Shown here piece after piece: positions 16,747-25,480 of a stretch of 64,000 nt of DNA (positions are counted from its first letter, which is position 1; every line of letters begins with the position of its first letter). Source of the DNA: Streptomyces sp. NRRL B-1347 (GTDB lineage: Bacteria; Actinomycetota; Actinomycetes; Streptomycetales; Streptomycetaceae). Under the pieces are notes generated by a model. That model searched no databases. It saw only the letters and a list, made by a program, of their open reading frames with translations, and was not told where the DNA came from. The translations under genes were made by a program, and so were the position numbers. The DNA lies in contig NZ_JOJM01000045.1 in the NCBI RefSeq assembly GCF_000720325.1, positions 20,438 through 84,437 of the forward strand. The letters run 5' to 3'.

Positions 16747-17640
16747 TCAGGTGAGCTGCACGGTCCGGATGATCACGGTGGCGGCGATCGCCAGGAACAC
16801 CAGGGCGCAGGTGCCCCACTGCACCAGGGCCCGGTGCTCGCGGGGCGCGTGCACCATGCCGTACGCGATGGCGACACCGGCGACGAGACCGCCGACGTGC
16901 GCCTGCCAGGCGATGCCGCTCCAGGTGAACGTGAACAGCAGGTTCAGCGCGAGGAGCGCGATGACCGGGCGCATGTCGTAGTTCAGGCGGCGCATCAGGA
17001 CCGCCGTCGCACCGAGCAGGCCGAAGATCGCCCCGGAGGCGCCGAGCGAGGCGTCGCTGGGGTCCGAGACCAGATACGTCAGGGCGCTGCCGCCGAGCCC
17101 CGACAGCAGATAGAGCGCGAGGAAGCGCGCCCGGCCGAGCGCCGCCTCCAGCGGACCGCCGAGCCACCACAGACCCAGCATGTTGAACGCGATGTGCCAG
17201 ATCTCCTGGTGCGTGAACATGGCCGTGACCAGGCGGTACGCATCGCCGTCCGCCACGCCCTCGGTGGCGGGGAACGGCTCGGGGGGCCACCGGCCGATCA
17301 GGAACAGGTCCCCGACGAGGTCCTCACGGGCGCGAACCGCGATGAACACCAGGACGTTGATCGCCAGGATGATCTTCGTGAGCAGACGCGGGTCCTGCGT
17401 GAGCGTGCCGCCCGCCAGCGTGCGCGGCTGGCTGGCCGCCGGGGCGTGCCCGGTGCCGGAGCCGCCCTTGACGCACTCGGGGCACTGGAAGCCGACGGAG
17501 GCACTGATCATGCACTCCGGGCAGATCGGACGCTCGCAGCGGGTACAGGTGATACCCGTCTCCCGGCCGGGATGCCGGTAGCAGCTCGGCAGGCTCTGCG
17601 CGTCCTGCGGCCCCTGCGGGCTGCCTGGCGCCTGATCCAT
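16747..17640 (-). CDS. rhomboid family intramembrane serine protease
   Basis: A 297-residue protein with an N-terminal Cys-rich zinc-ribbon-like region (about residues 18-58, with CTRCERPIC, CPEC) and six or seven membrane helices. Catalytic Ser202 sits in GASGAIFG and His248 in WQAHVGG; HIAFNMLGLWWLGGPLE is the typical early-helix segment. Rhomboids cleave membrane proteins inside the bilayer. Substrate is unknown. The N-terminal Cys cluster is common in actinobacterial members. It is preceded upstream by the cyclophilin gene on the same strand. Confidence 0.95.
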   Translation of the reverse strand: MDQAPGSPQGPQDAQSLPSCYRHPGRETGITCTRCERPICPECMISASVGFQCPECVKGGSGTGHAPAASQPRTLAGGTLTQDPRLLTKIILAINVLVFIAVRAREDLVGDLFLIGRWPPEPFPATEGVADGDAYRLVTAMFTHQEIWHIAFNMLGLWWLGGPLEAALGRARFLALYLLSGLGGSALTYLVSDPSDASLGASGAIFGLLGATAVLMRRLNYDMRPVIALLALNLLFTFTWSGIAWQAHVGGLVAGVAIAYGMVHAPREHRALVQWGTCALVFLAIAATVIIRTVQLT

Positions 17641-17694
17641 CGCGGTCCCCTCTGGTCTGCCGTACGCGGCGGCGTCGGCATGCTGGTCAACGCA

Positions 17695-17728
17695 CCGCCC
17701 CGCCCTCCTCTACGGATGGGCGGGGCGG
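17695..17728. terminator. hairpin between cyclophilin and rhomboid genes
   Basis: The 11-bp GC arms CCGCCCCGCCC and GGGCGGGGCGG are followed by TTTTG on the plus strand. It lies 39 bp past the cyclophilin stop. Orientation is uncertain because the T-run is on the plus side. Confidence 0.65.
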
Positions 17729-17766
17729 TTTTGTTCCCTGACGGGCGGGGTCGAGCGCCGGGGCGC

Positions 17767-18300
17767 TCAGCCCTCGCGCGTCTCGACGACGACGGACTCG
17801 ATGACGACGTCGTTCACCGGGCGGTCCGTGCGCGGGTTGGTCTGCGTGCCGGCGATGGCGTCCACGACCTTCTTGCCGGCGTCGTTGGTGACCTCGCCGA
17901 AGATGGTGTGCTTGCGGGTCAGCCACGCGGTCGGGGAGACCGTGATGAAGAACTGGGAGCCGTTGGTGCCCGGGCCCGCGTTCGCCATGGCGAGGAGGTA
18001 CGGCTTGTCGAAGGCGAGGTCCGGGTGGAACTCGTCCTCGAACTCGTAGCCCGGGCCGCCCGTGCCGTTGCCCAGCGGGTCGCCGCCCTGGATCATGAAG
18101 CCGCTGATCACCCGGTGGAAGACCGTGCCGTCGTACAGCTTGTCCGAGGACTTCTTCCCGGTCGCGGGGTGCACCCACTCGCGCTCGCCCTGGGCGAGCT
18201 CAACAAAGTTCCTGACCGTCTTGGGCGCGTGGTTCGGCAGGAGCCGGATCTCGATGTCGCCCTGGTTGGTCTTGAGAGTGGCGTAAAGCTGCTCGGCCAC
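17767..18300 (-). CDS. peptidyl-prolyl cis-trans isomerase, cyclophilin type
   Basis: A 177-residue cytoplasmic cyclophilin that catalyses proline isomerisation during protein folding. Catalytic-core segments are FHRVISGFMIQGGDP, MANAGPGTNGSQFFIT and KHTIFGEV. No signal peptide is present, and the length suits a single-domain enzyme. The GTG start at 18300 has GGAAGG about eight bases upstream and gives VAEQLYATLKTNQGDI, the usual family start; longer upstream readings are low-complexity. Confidence 0.96.
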   Translation of the reverse strand: MAEQLYATLKTNQGDIEIRLLPNHAPKTVRNFVELAQGEREWVHPATGKKSSDKLYDGTVFHRVISGFMIQGGDPLGNGTGGPGYEFEDEFHPDLAFDKPYLLAMANAGPGTNGSQFFITVSPTAWLTRKHTIFGEVTNDAGKKVVDAIAGTQTNPRTDRPVNDVVIESVVVETREG

Positions 18301-18682
18301 GATCTGCCTTCCGTTGTCCTCTGTGACCCTCCGATCCTCGCACGGACCGGTTTGGGACGAGTAGCCGCCGAGCAGGCGCGCCTGGAGGCGATCCGTGGCA
18401 TTGTCGTCGACGGGCCCACTCGTACCGGACCGAGCGCTTCGCTCCGCACGGATCGCGCGGCTCGGGGCGGACCGGGAGCGGCAGCGGAGGCCGTGCCCGA
18501 CGCCGGGCCGACGCCGGGCCGGAAGCCGTGCGCACCGGCGGCCGGGGCGGACCGACGCGCGCCCCGCGCTCGGCGAGCGCCCCGGATGCCCGTCCGCGCG
18601 TGCCCCGGTTCCATCCGGCAGGCATGATCCCGGAAAGGGTGGAAAGGTGACATACCTATACGCCACCAAGGAGGAGGATCCC
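18301..18682. other. divergent intergenic region, cyclophilin/DUF5324
   Basis: No gene is supported. The sequence is GC-rich and arginine/proline-coding in all frames. Both promoters should be here, but I saw no convincing -35/-10 pair. Confidence 0.5.
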
Positions 18683-19396
18683 GTGACCCGCAAAGACAGC
18701 GTGCGCGCCGCGGCCGACTCGGCGAAGGAAAGCGCGCGGCACGCCGCGGACGCGGTGGCGCCCTACGCCGAAGAAGCCAAGGACCGGGCCACTCACCTGG
18801 CACAGGAGGCGCGCTCGCGCCTCGCCCCGAAGGTGTCGCACGCGGCGCACGTCGCCGCCGACCAGGCCCGCGTCCAGTACGGGGCGCACGTCGCGCCGCG
18901 CGTGGTGCAGGCGCGCGGGCACGTGCCGCCGAAGCTCGACCACGCGGCGCACGAGGCCGCGGTCCGCACCCGCAAGGCCGCCCGCCAGGCCGCCGACTTC
19001 TCGAAGCCCCGCATCGAGCACGCCGTGGCCGTCTCCGGCCCGGTCCGCGAGGAGGCGGCGGCCCGGGGCGCGGCGGCGCTCGCCGCACTGCGCGGCCAGG
19101 TGTCGCCGCAGGAGATCAAGGAGATCGCCCGCAGGCAGGAGCGCCGGGCCCGCACCGGCCGCACGGTCAAGCGCCTCGCCGTGCTCGGCCTGCTCGGCGC
19201 CGCCGCGGTCGCCGTGTGGAAGTGGTGGGACAAGCAGGCCAACCCGGACTGGCTGGTCGAACCCCCCGCGGCCACGGAGCTCCCCGACCGCGCCCCGCTG
19301 ACCTCGGTGGACGGCAGCGCCCAGGCGTCCCTCGACCCCGAGGTGCAGGCGAAGCAGGCCGAGGCCGAGGCGGAGAGCAGGGACGAGCGGGGCTGA
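18683..19396 (+). CDS. DUF5324 family membrane-anchored protein
   Basis: A 237-residue protein. The N-terminal two thirds is a long Ala/Lys/Arg/Glu amphipathic helical region (SAKESARHAADAVAPYAEEA...). One membrane helix (RLAVLGLLGAAAVAVWKWW) is followed by an acidic C-terminal tail. It matches the Streptomyces DUF5324 family by length and layout. GTG 18683 is preferred because GGAGGAGG precedes it by seven bases. Function is unknown; helical repeats resemble apolipoprotein/LEA-like surfaces. Confidence 0.85.
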   Translation: MTRKDSVRAAADSAKESARHAADAVAPYAEEAKDRATHLAQEARSRLAPKVSHAAHVAADQARVQYGAHVAPRVVQARGHVPPKLDHAAHEAAVRTRKAARQAADFSKPRIEHAVAVSGPVREEAAARGAAALAALRGQVSPQEIKEIARRQERRARTGRTVKRLAVLGLLGAAAVAVWKWWDKQANPDWLVEPPAATELPDRAPLTSVDGSAQASLDPEVQAKQAEAEAESRDERG

Positions 19397-19404
19397 CGCG
19401 CGGT

Positions 19405-19455
19405 CCGGGGGCGGGGCACCACGGGCCTCGCTCCCGGGCCGGGCCCCGCCTCCGG
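19405..19455. terminator. hairpin between convergent genes
   Basis: The 13-base arms starting CCGGGGGCGGGGC and ending GCCCCGCCTCCGG pair with one mismatch. It lies between the DUF5324 stop and the end of the GAF-ANTAR gene, so it could serve both. Confidence 0.65.
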
Positions 19456-19465
19456 AATCCAGCCG

Positions 19466-20182
19466 TCAGGGATCCAGCCTCCCCTCCACCACGTCCAGCG
19501 CCACCCCCATCAGCTTCCGCTGGTGCGAGCGGGCGTGGCCGCGCAGCACGCCGAACGCCTCGTCCAGGGTCAGCGCCCGGCGCGCGGCGAGGATGCCCTT
19601 GGCCTGCTCGATGACGACGCGGCTGCTCAGGGCGTGCTGGAGCTGACCCGCCAGGGTGTGGGACCGGCGCAGCTCGTCCTCCCGCAGCAGCGCCGTGGCC
19701 ACGATGTCCGCGAGGGACTGGCCGATGGCAAGCCCCTCATCGGTGACCGGCTCCTCGGGGGAGCCGAAGAGGACCAGCGCGCCCACGATCAGCTCACGCC
19801 CCCGCAGCGGACGGGCCGCGACGTGCGTGTAGCCCAGGGCCAGTGCCTGCGGCACGTAGCGGGGCCAGCGCAGCCGGGCGACGGGGCTCTCCAGATCGGT
19901 GCGCGGCACGGGGTTGCCGGTCTCCCGGCAGTACGCCGCCGGGCCCTCGCCCTCCTGATACCCGGCAAGGACGAGCTCGCGGGCCTCGGCCTCGGACGCG
20001 TACACCTGCGCCTCCTCGGTCGCGGGCGGGATGCCGAGGACGGCGCAGGCGCGGGCGCCGAGGACTTCGTGGCTGCGGGAGGCGAGCGCCGCGAGGAGGA
20101 CGGGCGGGTCGACCGGTTCACCGTGAGCACCACCCGCGAGCTCCACGAAGGCCTCGGCGAGGCGCTGCTGTGACATCGTCAT
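19466..20182 (-). CDS. GAF and ANTAR domain protein (A)
   Basis: A 238-residue putative RNA-binding antiterminator. A GAF sensory domain spans about 5-170, and a C-terminal ANTAR domain (about 180-235) has SSRVVIEQAKGILAARR and LDEAFGVLRGHARSH, the family's helical signature. ANTAR proteins bind paired hexanucleotide-loop RNA hairpins and suppress termination. The ATG overlaps the stop of the second GAF-ANTAR gene by four bases (ATGA) with GGGAG upstream, so the two proteins are co-translated and could form a heterodimer. Ligand and RNA target are unknown. Confidence 0.9.
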   Translation of the reverse strand: MTMSQQRLAEAFVELAGGAHGEPVDPPVLLAALASRSHEVLGARACAVLGIPPATEEAQVYASEAEARELVLAGYQEGEGPAAYCRETGNPVPRTDLESPVARLRWPRYVPQALALGYTHVAARPLRGRELIVGALVLFGSPEEPVTDEGLAIGQSLADIVATALLREDELRRSHTLAGQLQHALSSRVVIEQAKGILAARRALTLDEAFGVLRGHARSHQRKLMGVALDVVEGRLDP

Positions 20183-21069
20183 GGCCAGTCTCCCATGGTG
20201 ATCTTCAAGTCACCGGACACGATCTTCCGCGAGAGCTCTTCCAGGCTCCCCTCGCCGCTGAACGCCCGCGCCTTGATGAGCGCGAGGGCGTCCTCGACAC
20301 GGCATCCCACGTGCACGGACAGCATGCCCGCCGCCTGCTGCACCACGTCCCGGTGGTCGGTGCCGCCGTACAGTTCGGGGTCGGCGTCGGGGTCGAGGAG
20401 GACCGTGCGGGTCAGCGCCCCCACTATCTCCGTGAACGTCCGGGTGCCGACGAGGCCCGGGCGCGGGTCGAACACCGCGAGCGCGCCGAGGCAGCGGTCG
20501 GCGGAGCCCAGCGGGACCGCGGCGACCTCGCGGATGCCCATCGCGGTGAGGGCCGGGCCGTAGCAGGGCCAGCGCGTATCGATCGCCTGGTGCGAAACGA
20601 AGACCAGGTCCCGGCGGAGCGTGGCGTCCTTGGTGGGCCCTTCGCCGAGCATGAACTCCAGGTCCTGCGCGGTCCGCGCCGGTTCGTCCGACGCGGCGAC
20701 GGCGAGCTGCCGCTGGCAGCCGTCCACCAGGGTGAGCGCCGCGCTCTTCGTGCCACAGGCCTCGGCGACGCCGCTCATGAACTGCGGCCGGGGTCCACCC
20801 CCCTGCGCCCACCCCGACAGGCGGCGCGCGAAAGACTCCTGCAGCTGCGCCGACGAGCGGTGGGCACCCGCGGTGTTGCGCAGTGCCTCAGCGATCCTCA
20901 GGTGCACCTCGCGGCCCGTGGCCGCCGCCAACTTCTCCTGCCGCGCGGCCGCCTCGTCCGCGCGGGCGGCCCGCGCCCGCGCGGACGAGGCACGGCGCCA
21001 GGCATCCATCACCTGGTCGGCAGAGCCCTCGCCCTGGGTCATGCTCGAAGCGTACGCCCGGGTTTCCAT
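20179..21069 (-). CDS. GAF and ANTAR domain protein (B)
   Basis: A 296-residue protein. The N-terminal region (about 20-90) is Ala/Arg-rich helical, a GAF domain covers about 95-235, and a more divergent ANTAR-like C-terminus has HRDVVQQAAGMLSVHVGCRVEDALALIKARAF. The start is uncertain: ATG 21069 or ATG 21042, neither with a good ribosome site. It lies downstream of cheR with a gap of about 130 bases and overlaps gene A by four bases, suggesting one signalling operon. Confidence 0.85.
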   Translation of the reverse strand: METRAYASSMTQGEGSADQVMDAWRRASSARARAARADEAAARQEKLAAATGREVHLRIAEALRNTAGAHRSSAQLQESFARRLSGWAQGGGPRPQFMSGVAEACGTKSAALTLVDGCQRQLAVAASDEPARTAQDLEFMLGEGPTKDATLRRDLVFVSHQAIDTRWPCYGPALTAMGIREVAAVPLGSADRCLGALAVFDPRPGLVGTRTFTEIVGALTRTVLLDPDADPELYGGTDHRDVVQQAAGMLSVHVGCRVEDALALIKARAFSGEGSLEELSRKIVSGDLKITMGDWP

Positions 21070-21197
21070 GCGGAGGAGGCGGTTTCGGGCTTGCCGCCAC
21101 AAGACAGGCTGGGTTTCGCACCGCGGTACGAGACGGTGCGCGCTGGAGCGCCCGGCGCGCGAGGTCCTCGTACCACGTCCGTACGAAGCGGAGCACG

Positions 21198-23087
21198 TCA
21201 GTTCAGGGAGACGCCGACGCCTTCCTCCACCGGGGTCGTGCCTTCCTCCATCAGCAGGACGACGCCGCCGTGGTGGCCGTCGAAGGGCGAGCAGACCACG
21301 TGGCACATGATGCCGCGGCCGATGCGGTTCACCGCGGACACCACGACGGGCCCGGTGCGCTTGCGGGTGTCGAGGCACTTCTGGACCACGGGCCGCAGCT
21401 CCTCCGTCGGCAGCCCGAAGTCGAGCCCGAAGAACAGCTCGTCCATGACCTCGTCCCGGCGCAGCCCCCACAGATCGGCCGCGCCCCGGTTCCAGCTCTT
21501 GACCTTGGTGTCCGTGTCCAGGACCACCACGCCGGCCGCGATGCTGCTCATCACGCCCTCGAGGAAGGCATGTACCTCGTCCAGCTCCTCGGTGCGGATC
21601 CGCAGTTCCTCGTTCATGGTCTCCAGCTCCTCGTTGCCGGACTGGAGTTCCTCGTTGGTGGTCTCCAGCTCCTCGTTCGTGGACTGGAGTTCCTCGTTCG
21701 TCGTCTCCAGCTCCTCGATGCTGGACTGGAGTTCCTCGTTGGTGGTCTCCAGCTCCTCGTTCGTGGACTGCAGCTCCTCGTACGCCGTCTCCAGCTCCTC
21801 CCGGACCCGCTTGACCTCGGACTTGAGGCGGGTGGGAACCGTGACGTCGGTGAAGCTGATGATGGTGCCCGCCGGCAGCCCGTTGGACCCGGTCAGCGGC
21901 TGGATCAGGATGTCGACGTACTGGACGTCGTCGCCGACGCGGCGCTCCACGCTGTTGACGCGCAGCGTCCTGCGCTCGTGCGTGGACTGCTCGATCAGCG
22001 AGCGCAGCTCGACGGGCCGGTACGAGATCTCCAGGTCCTGGAAGGGCCGCCCGCAGTCGTTGGTGGTGAGGCCGAACTGCACCCGCGCCTGGCTGTTGAC
22101 CAGGATGACCGCGCCCTCGGTATCGACGGCGACCGCGGGCACCGGCAGGGCGTCCAGGATGAGGTCGCGCATCTGGCGGGTGCGCGCCGCCGAGCGCGGT
22201 TCGAAGGTGACGCCCGCCCGGAGCTTCAGGGGCGCGGGCTGGTAGGGCGGCCCGGCGTCACCGGGACGGCGCCGGAAGAGGCGCTGGCGCATGCTGACGA
22301 CCTGGAAGCGGTCGGCGTCGTTCAGGAGCATCTCGGCCTTGCCGAGGAAGAGGTAGCCGCCCTCGCGCAGCGCGTAGTGGAAGCGGTCGATGATCTGCGT
22401 CTGCGCCTCGACGTTGAAGTACATCAGGGTGTTGCGGCACACCAGCAGGTCGAGCCGGGAGATGGGGGCGTCCCGGGTCACGTCGTGCCGCCCGAAGATC
22501 ACCCGGCGCCGCAGGTCGGGCCGGAAGCTGTACTGCGTGCCGTTCTGATCGAAGTACTTGTCCCGCAGCTCCACCGGCAGGGCTTCCAGGCTCTTGGCGG
22601 TGTACAGCGCGGTGCGCGCGTCGCGCAGCGCCTCCTCGTCGACGTCCGTGGCGTAGATCTTGACGCGGTTCAGGCTCTCCTCCAGGCCCAGCGCCTCGGC
22701 GAACATGATCGCCAGCGAGTACGCCTCCTCGCCGCTGGAGCAGCCCGCGCTCCACACCCTGATCTCGTCCTCGGGCCCGGCCGCGGCGAGCAGGTCGGGC
22801 AGGACCTCGCGCTGGAGGTACGTCCAGGCGTCCGGGTCCCGGAACATCGAGGTCACGTTGATCAGGATGGTGTTGAAGAGCGCACCGAATTCATCCGCGC
22901 TGGTCTCCAGGCGGTCGCGGTAGTCCGCGTACGACGTGACGTCGGCGTCCTGCATCCGCTTGCGGATGCGGCGGCCCAGCGAGGAGCGCTTGTACCCCGT
23001 GAAGTCGAAGCCGCGGGCGTCCCTCAGAAACCCGAGAAGTTCCTCCAGCTCCTCGTCCGTTTCGGAGTCGCGTGTTTCGCCCATCAC
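21198..23087 (-). CDS. CheR-type methyltransferase fused to coiled coil and PAS domains
   Basis: A 629-residue protein. The CheR N-terminal and SAM-binding domains (about 10-270) have FRDPDAWTYL, VWSAGCSSGEEAYSLAI, DVDEEAL and LVCRNTLMYF. One PAS-like segment (about 300-410) is followed by a long Glu-rich coiled coil with tandem (S/T)NEELE(T/S) repeats (about 420-500) and a C-terminal PAS domain with GVVVLDTDTKVKSWN. CheR adds methyl groups to glutamates of chemoreceptors, but the cell is non-motile, so a non-chemotaxis target is likely. GTG 23087 or ATG 23084 overlaps the cheB stop. Confidence 0.92.
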   Translation of the reverse strand: MMGETRDSETDEELEELLGFLRDARGFDFTGYKRSSLGRRIRKRMQDADVTSYADYRDRLETSADEFGALFNTILINVTSMFRDPDAWTYLQREVLPDLLAAAGPEDEIRVWSAGCSSGEEAYSLAIMFAEALGLEESLNRVKIYATDVDEEALRDARTALYTAKSLEALPVELRDKYFDQNGTQYSFRPDLRRRVIFGRHDVTRDAPISRLDLLVCRNTLMYFNVEAQTQIIDRFHYALREGGYLFLGKAEMLLNDADRFQVVSMRQRLFRRRPGDAGPPYQPAPLKLRAGVTFEPRSAARTRQMRDLILDALPVPAVAVDTEGAVILVNSQARVQFGLTTNDCGRPFQDLEISYRPVELRSLIEQSTHERRTLRVNSVERRVGDDVQYVDILIQPLTGSNGLPAGTIISFTDVTVPTRLKSEVKRVREELETAYEELQSTNEELETTNEELQSSIEELETTNEELQSTNEELETTNEELQSGNEELETMNEELRIRTEELDEVHAFLEGVMSSIAAGVVVLDTDTKVKSWNRGAADLWGLRRDEVMDELFFGLDFGLPTEELRPVVQKCLDTRKRTGPVVVSAVNRIGRGIMCHVVCSPFDGHHGGVVLLMEEGTTPVEEGVGVSLN

Positions 23088-23695
23088 TGCCTCTTGGTCT
23101 CGACAAGTCCGCGGATGACCGCGGCGATCTCCTCAAGGGGTAGCACGAAGTCCACTGCTCCCGTACCCAGGGCCGCCCGAGGCATGCTGTTGAATTCCGC
23201 GGACTGCGGATCCTGCGCGATCACCGTGCCGCCGCGCGTCTTCACCGCGTCCACGCCCATCGCTCCGTCGACACCCGTCCCGGTCAGCACGCAGGCGATG
23301 GCCCGCGGCCCGTACGCGCCCGCCACCGATTCGAACAGCAGGTCGGCGGAGGGGCGTACGAAATGGACGAGCGCGCTGTTCGACAGGGTCAGGATGCCGT
23401 CGGCGTCCACCAGCAGATGCCGGTCGGGCGGTGCGACGTACACGGTGCCCGGCTGTGTCCGCTCCCCCTCCTCCGCGAGCTTCACGCGCAGCTCCGTGCG
23501 GCGGGCGAGCACGTCGGCGATGACCGTGCGGTGGCGCGGGTCGAGGTGCTGGACCACGAGGACGGGCACCGGCAGGTCCCCGCCCAGCGCACCGAGCAGC
23601 ACGTTGAGAGCGTGGATCCCTCCGGCCGACGATGCGACGGCCACCACCACGTACGAGTCCTCGGCGGCCGCCTCCAAGGGCTGATGAGCCGTCAC
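23084..23695 (-). CDS. CheB-type methylesterase, stand-alone catalytic domain
   Basis: A 203-residue protein equivalent to the C-terminal CheB methylesterase domain, without the usual receiver domain. The catalytic triad is visible as Ser23 (ASSAGG), His50 (VVQHLDP) and Asp143 (GTGVDGAMG). It starts with GTG 23695 and overlaps the downstream CheR-PAS gene, so methylation and demethylation enzymes are made together. Without a receiver domain, activity must be controlled in another way. No chemoreceptor gene is in this window. Confidence 0.93.
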   Translation of the reverse strand: MTAHQPLEAAAEDSYVVVAVASSAGGIHALNVLLGALGGDLPVPVLVVQHLDPRHRTVIADVLARRTELRVKLAEEGERTQPGTVYVAPPDRHLLVDADGILTLSNSALVHFVRPSADLLFESVAGAYGPRAIACVLTGTGVDGAMGVDAVKTRGGTVIAQDPQSAEFNSMPRAALGTGAVDFVLPLEEIAAVIRGLVETKRQ

Positions 23696-23836
23696 GGTGC
23701 CGAGCCTAGCGGACCTGGGGGGTGACGACAGGAGGGCGCGAACGGCCTCGTGACCGCCTTCGCGCGCTCGGGCGCGTTACGCCAGGTGGCGCAACCGGGC
23801 GTGCGCCGCCCGGCCGCCGCCGTTGTCCTAGCGGAC

Positions 23837-24613
23837 ATGGGCTCCCACATAGACGGCCCGCAACCAGCGGGCAGAACACGACGTGACGCACTGGGAATCG
23901 GCGTGATCCTGCTCGCCTCAGGCGCGCTCGGCATGGCGGGAACACCGCCGGACGACGTCGTGGACCGCGACGACGTCGATGACGTCATGGACCACGACGA
24001 CCTCGTCGTCCCGGATGACCTCATCGACCCCGACGACGTCGTCGACCCCGACGACCTCATGGTTCCGGGCGACGTCACGGACCCCGGCGCCACCGAGGGC
24101 CCGCACGACGACTGCGTGGCCGACTACGACCCGCACTTCGAGGACGACCTGGCGGCGGCCGACGCCGCGGTCCCCGAGGTCCGCGCGCTCACGGGCCCGC
24201 CGCGCCGATTCGCCCGGCCGCTGCGCCGCCGCTTCCGCGTGAGCGCCCGCTACGGCATCCGCGGCAACTGGATCGCGGGCCACCACACCGGCATCGACCT
24301 GGCCGTGCCCCGAGGCACCCCGGTGTACGCCGTCGGCTCGGGCGTCGTCGTGCTCGCCCGCTGGTCGGGGGCGTACGGCAAGGCGGTGACGGTCCGCATG
24401 CCGGACGGCCACTACGCGCTGTACGCGCATCTGAACCGCATCTCCGTGCGGCAGGGCGCGCGCATCCGCACCGGCACCCGCATCGGCAGCAGCGGCAGCA
24501 CGGGGCGCGCCACGGGACCCCACCTCCATCTGGAGATCCGGTCCCGGCGCGGCTACGGCTCGGACATCAACCCGGTCAGGTATCTGGCCCGGCGCGGGGT
24601 GCGGCTCACCTAG
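23837..24613 (+). CDS. M23 family metallopeptidase with Asp-rich N-terminal repeat
   Basis: A 258-residue protein. A signal-like hydrophobic segment (about 19-33) is followed by a strongly acidic stretch (about 38-82) built of DDV/DDL-type units, then a C-terminal M23/LytM peptidase domain. Zinc ligands are visible as His150 and Asp154 (HHTGID), and His231 in HLHLE, with His198 in YAHLN. Such enzymes cut peptide bridges in peptidoglycan. ATG 23837 is chosen to place the signal near the N-terminus; an in-frame GTG at 23750 would lengthen it. It is divergent from cheB. Confidence 0.88.
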   Translation: MGSHIDGPQPAGRTRRDALGIGVILLASGALGMAGTPPDDVVDRDDVDDVMDHDDLVVPDDLIDPDDVVDPDDLMVPGDVTDPGATEGPHDDCVADYDPHFEDDLAAADAAVPEVRALTGPPRRFARPLRRRFRVSARYGIRGNWIAGHHTGIDLAVPRGTPVYAVGSGVVVLARWSGAYGKAVTVRMPDGHYALYAHLNRISVRQGARIRTGTRIGSSGSTGRATGPHLHLEIRSRRGYGSDINPVRYLARRGVRLT

Positions 24614-24635
24614 CGCGGCCCGGCCCCGGCGGCGC

Positions 24636-24920
24636 TCAGGTCTGGACGGCGGGGACCAGCTGGGTCACCGGCTGCACCAGGTCCGTGACCTGGTGCAGCT
24701 CGTTCAGCCGGTGGAGGCCGCCGAGCTGGCTGGACACCGTCGGCACGGCGTCGTGCTGCGCCTCGGGCAGCGGCATGCGGCCCAGTTCGTCGATGGTGGC
24801 CATCGGCGAGATCTCCTTGGCCTGCTTGGCCTCGGTGGTCGCGTGGGCGGCGGGCGCCACGAGCGCCGCCGCGCCGGCGGCGAGGGAGACGGCGGCCAGA
24901 ATTCGTCGTGCTGAAGTCAT
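24636..24920 (-). CDS. small secreted protein, unknown (A)
   Basis: A 94-residue protein with a clear signal peptide (MTSARRILAAVSLAAGAAALVAPAAHA) and a short mature chain rich in Leu, Val, Gln and Thr ending DLVQPVTQLVPAVQT. I recognise no domain. Its size, signal and neighbours (chaplins, other small secreted proteins) suggest a cell-surface component. It is convergent with the M23 gene, only 22 bases apart. Confidence 0.75.
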   Translation of the reverse strand: MTSARRILAAVSLAAGAAALVAPAAHATTEAKQAKEISPMATIDELGRMPLPEAQHDAVPTVSSQLGGLHRLNELHQVTDLVQPVTQLVPAVQT

Positions 24921-25143
24921 GCCCTCAGCAACGGCGGAGCCGCCCCCGGGACACGGGCGGGCGCCGCATTCCGCCCGGCGCTGGCACTAATGGCCTACAG
25001 AAGTACTGCTCGATTCACCCTGTGTGTTCGATCTCCAGAAGATCATCGACGATTTCACGCCGTTACTTCACATCAGAGCAACGCGTTAGAGGAATCGCGG
25101 CCACACCCACGCGGCCGTGCTTTCCAATTCGAAGGAGAACGTG

Positions 25144-25416
25144 ATGTCTCGCATCGCGAAGGCAGCTGCCCTCACGCTCGGCGCGGGTGCCGTCGTGCTG
25201 GGCGGCGCCGGACTCGCCTCGGCTGACGCCGACGCGCACGGCGCAGCCAAGGGTTCCCCCGGTGTCCTCTCGGGCAACCTGATCCAGGTGCCGGTCCACG
25301 TCCCGGTCAACCTCTGCGGCAACACCATCGACGTCATCGGCGTGCTGAACCCGGCGTTCGGCAACACCTGCGTCAACAACGGTGGCACCGGCGGCGAAGG
25401 CGGCTACGGCCACTGA
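25144..25416 (+). CDS. chp: short chaplin
   Basis: A 90-residue precursor of an amyloid-forming, surface-active chaplin that coats aerial hyphae. The signal peptide ends at ASA, and the chaplin domain has GSPGVLSGN, QVPVHVPVNLCGN and LNPAFGNTC with two Cys (58 and 76) that normally form a disulfide. A Gly-rich tail follows. GGAG precedes ATG 25144 by about eight bases. Regulation by the developmental bld/whi cascade is known for the family but no site is visible. A terminator follows. Confidence 0.96.
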   Translation: MSRIAKAAALTLGAGAVVLGGAGLASADADAHGAAKGSPGVLSGNLIQVPVHVPVNLCGNTIDVIGVLNPAFGNTCVNNGGTGGEGGYGH

Positions 25417-25428
25417 GCGCCCCCAGGA

Positions 25429-25462
25429 GAAGCCCCCGGCGAGTACGTTCGCCGGGGGCTTC
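25429..25462 (+). terminator. terminator after short chaplin
   Basis: The 14-bp arms GAAGCCCCCGGCGA and TCGCCGGGGGCTTC enclose a 6-base loop. It also faces the convergent tyrosinase gene. Confidence 0.85.
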
Positions 25463-25480
25463 CCGGTTCACGGGGCCATG

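Noticed and set aside
20883..23684. 933-residue plus-strand open frame opposite cheR/cheB
   Set aside because: It mirrors the coiled-coil repeats of CheR as Leu/Val/Ser-rich repeats; the minus-strand genes have full catalytic motifs.
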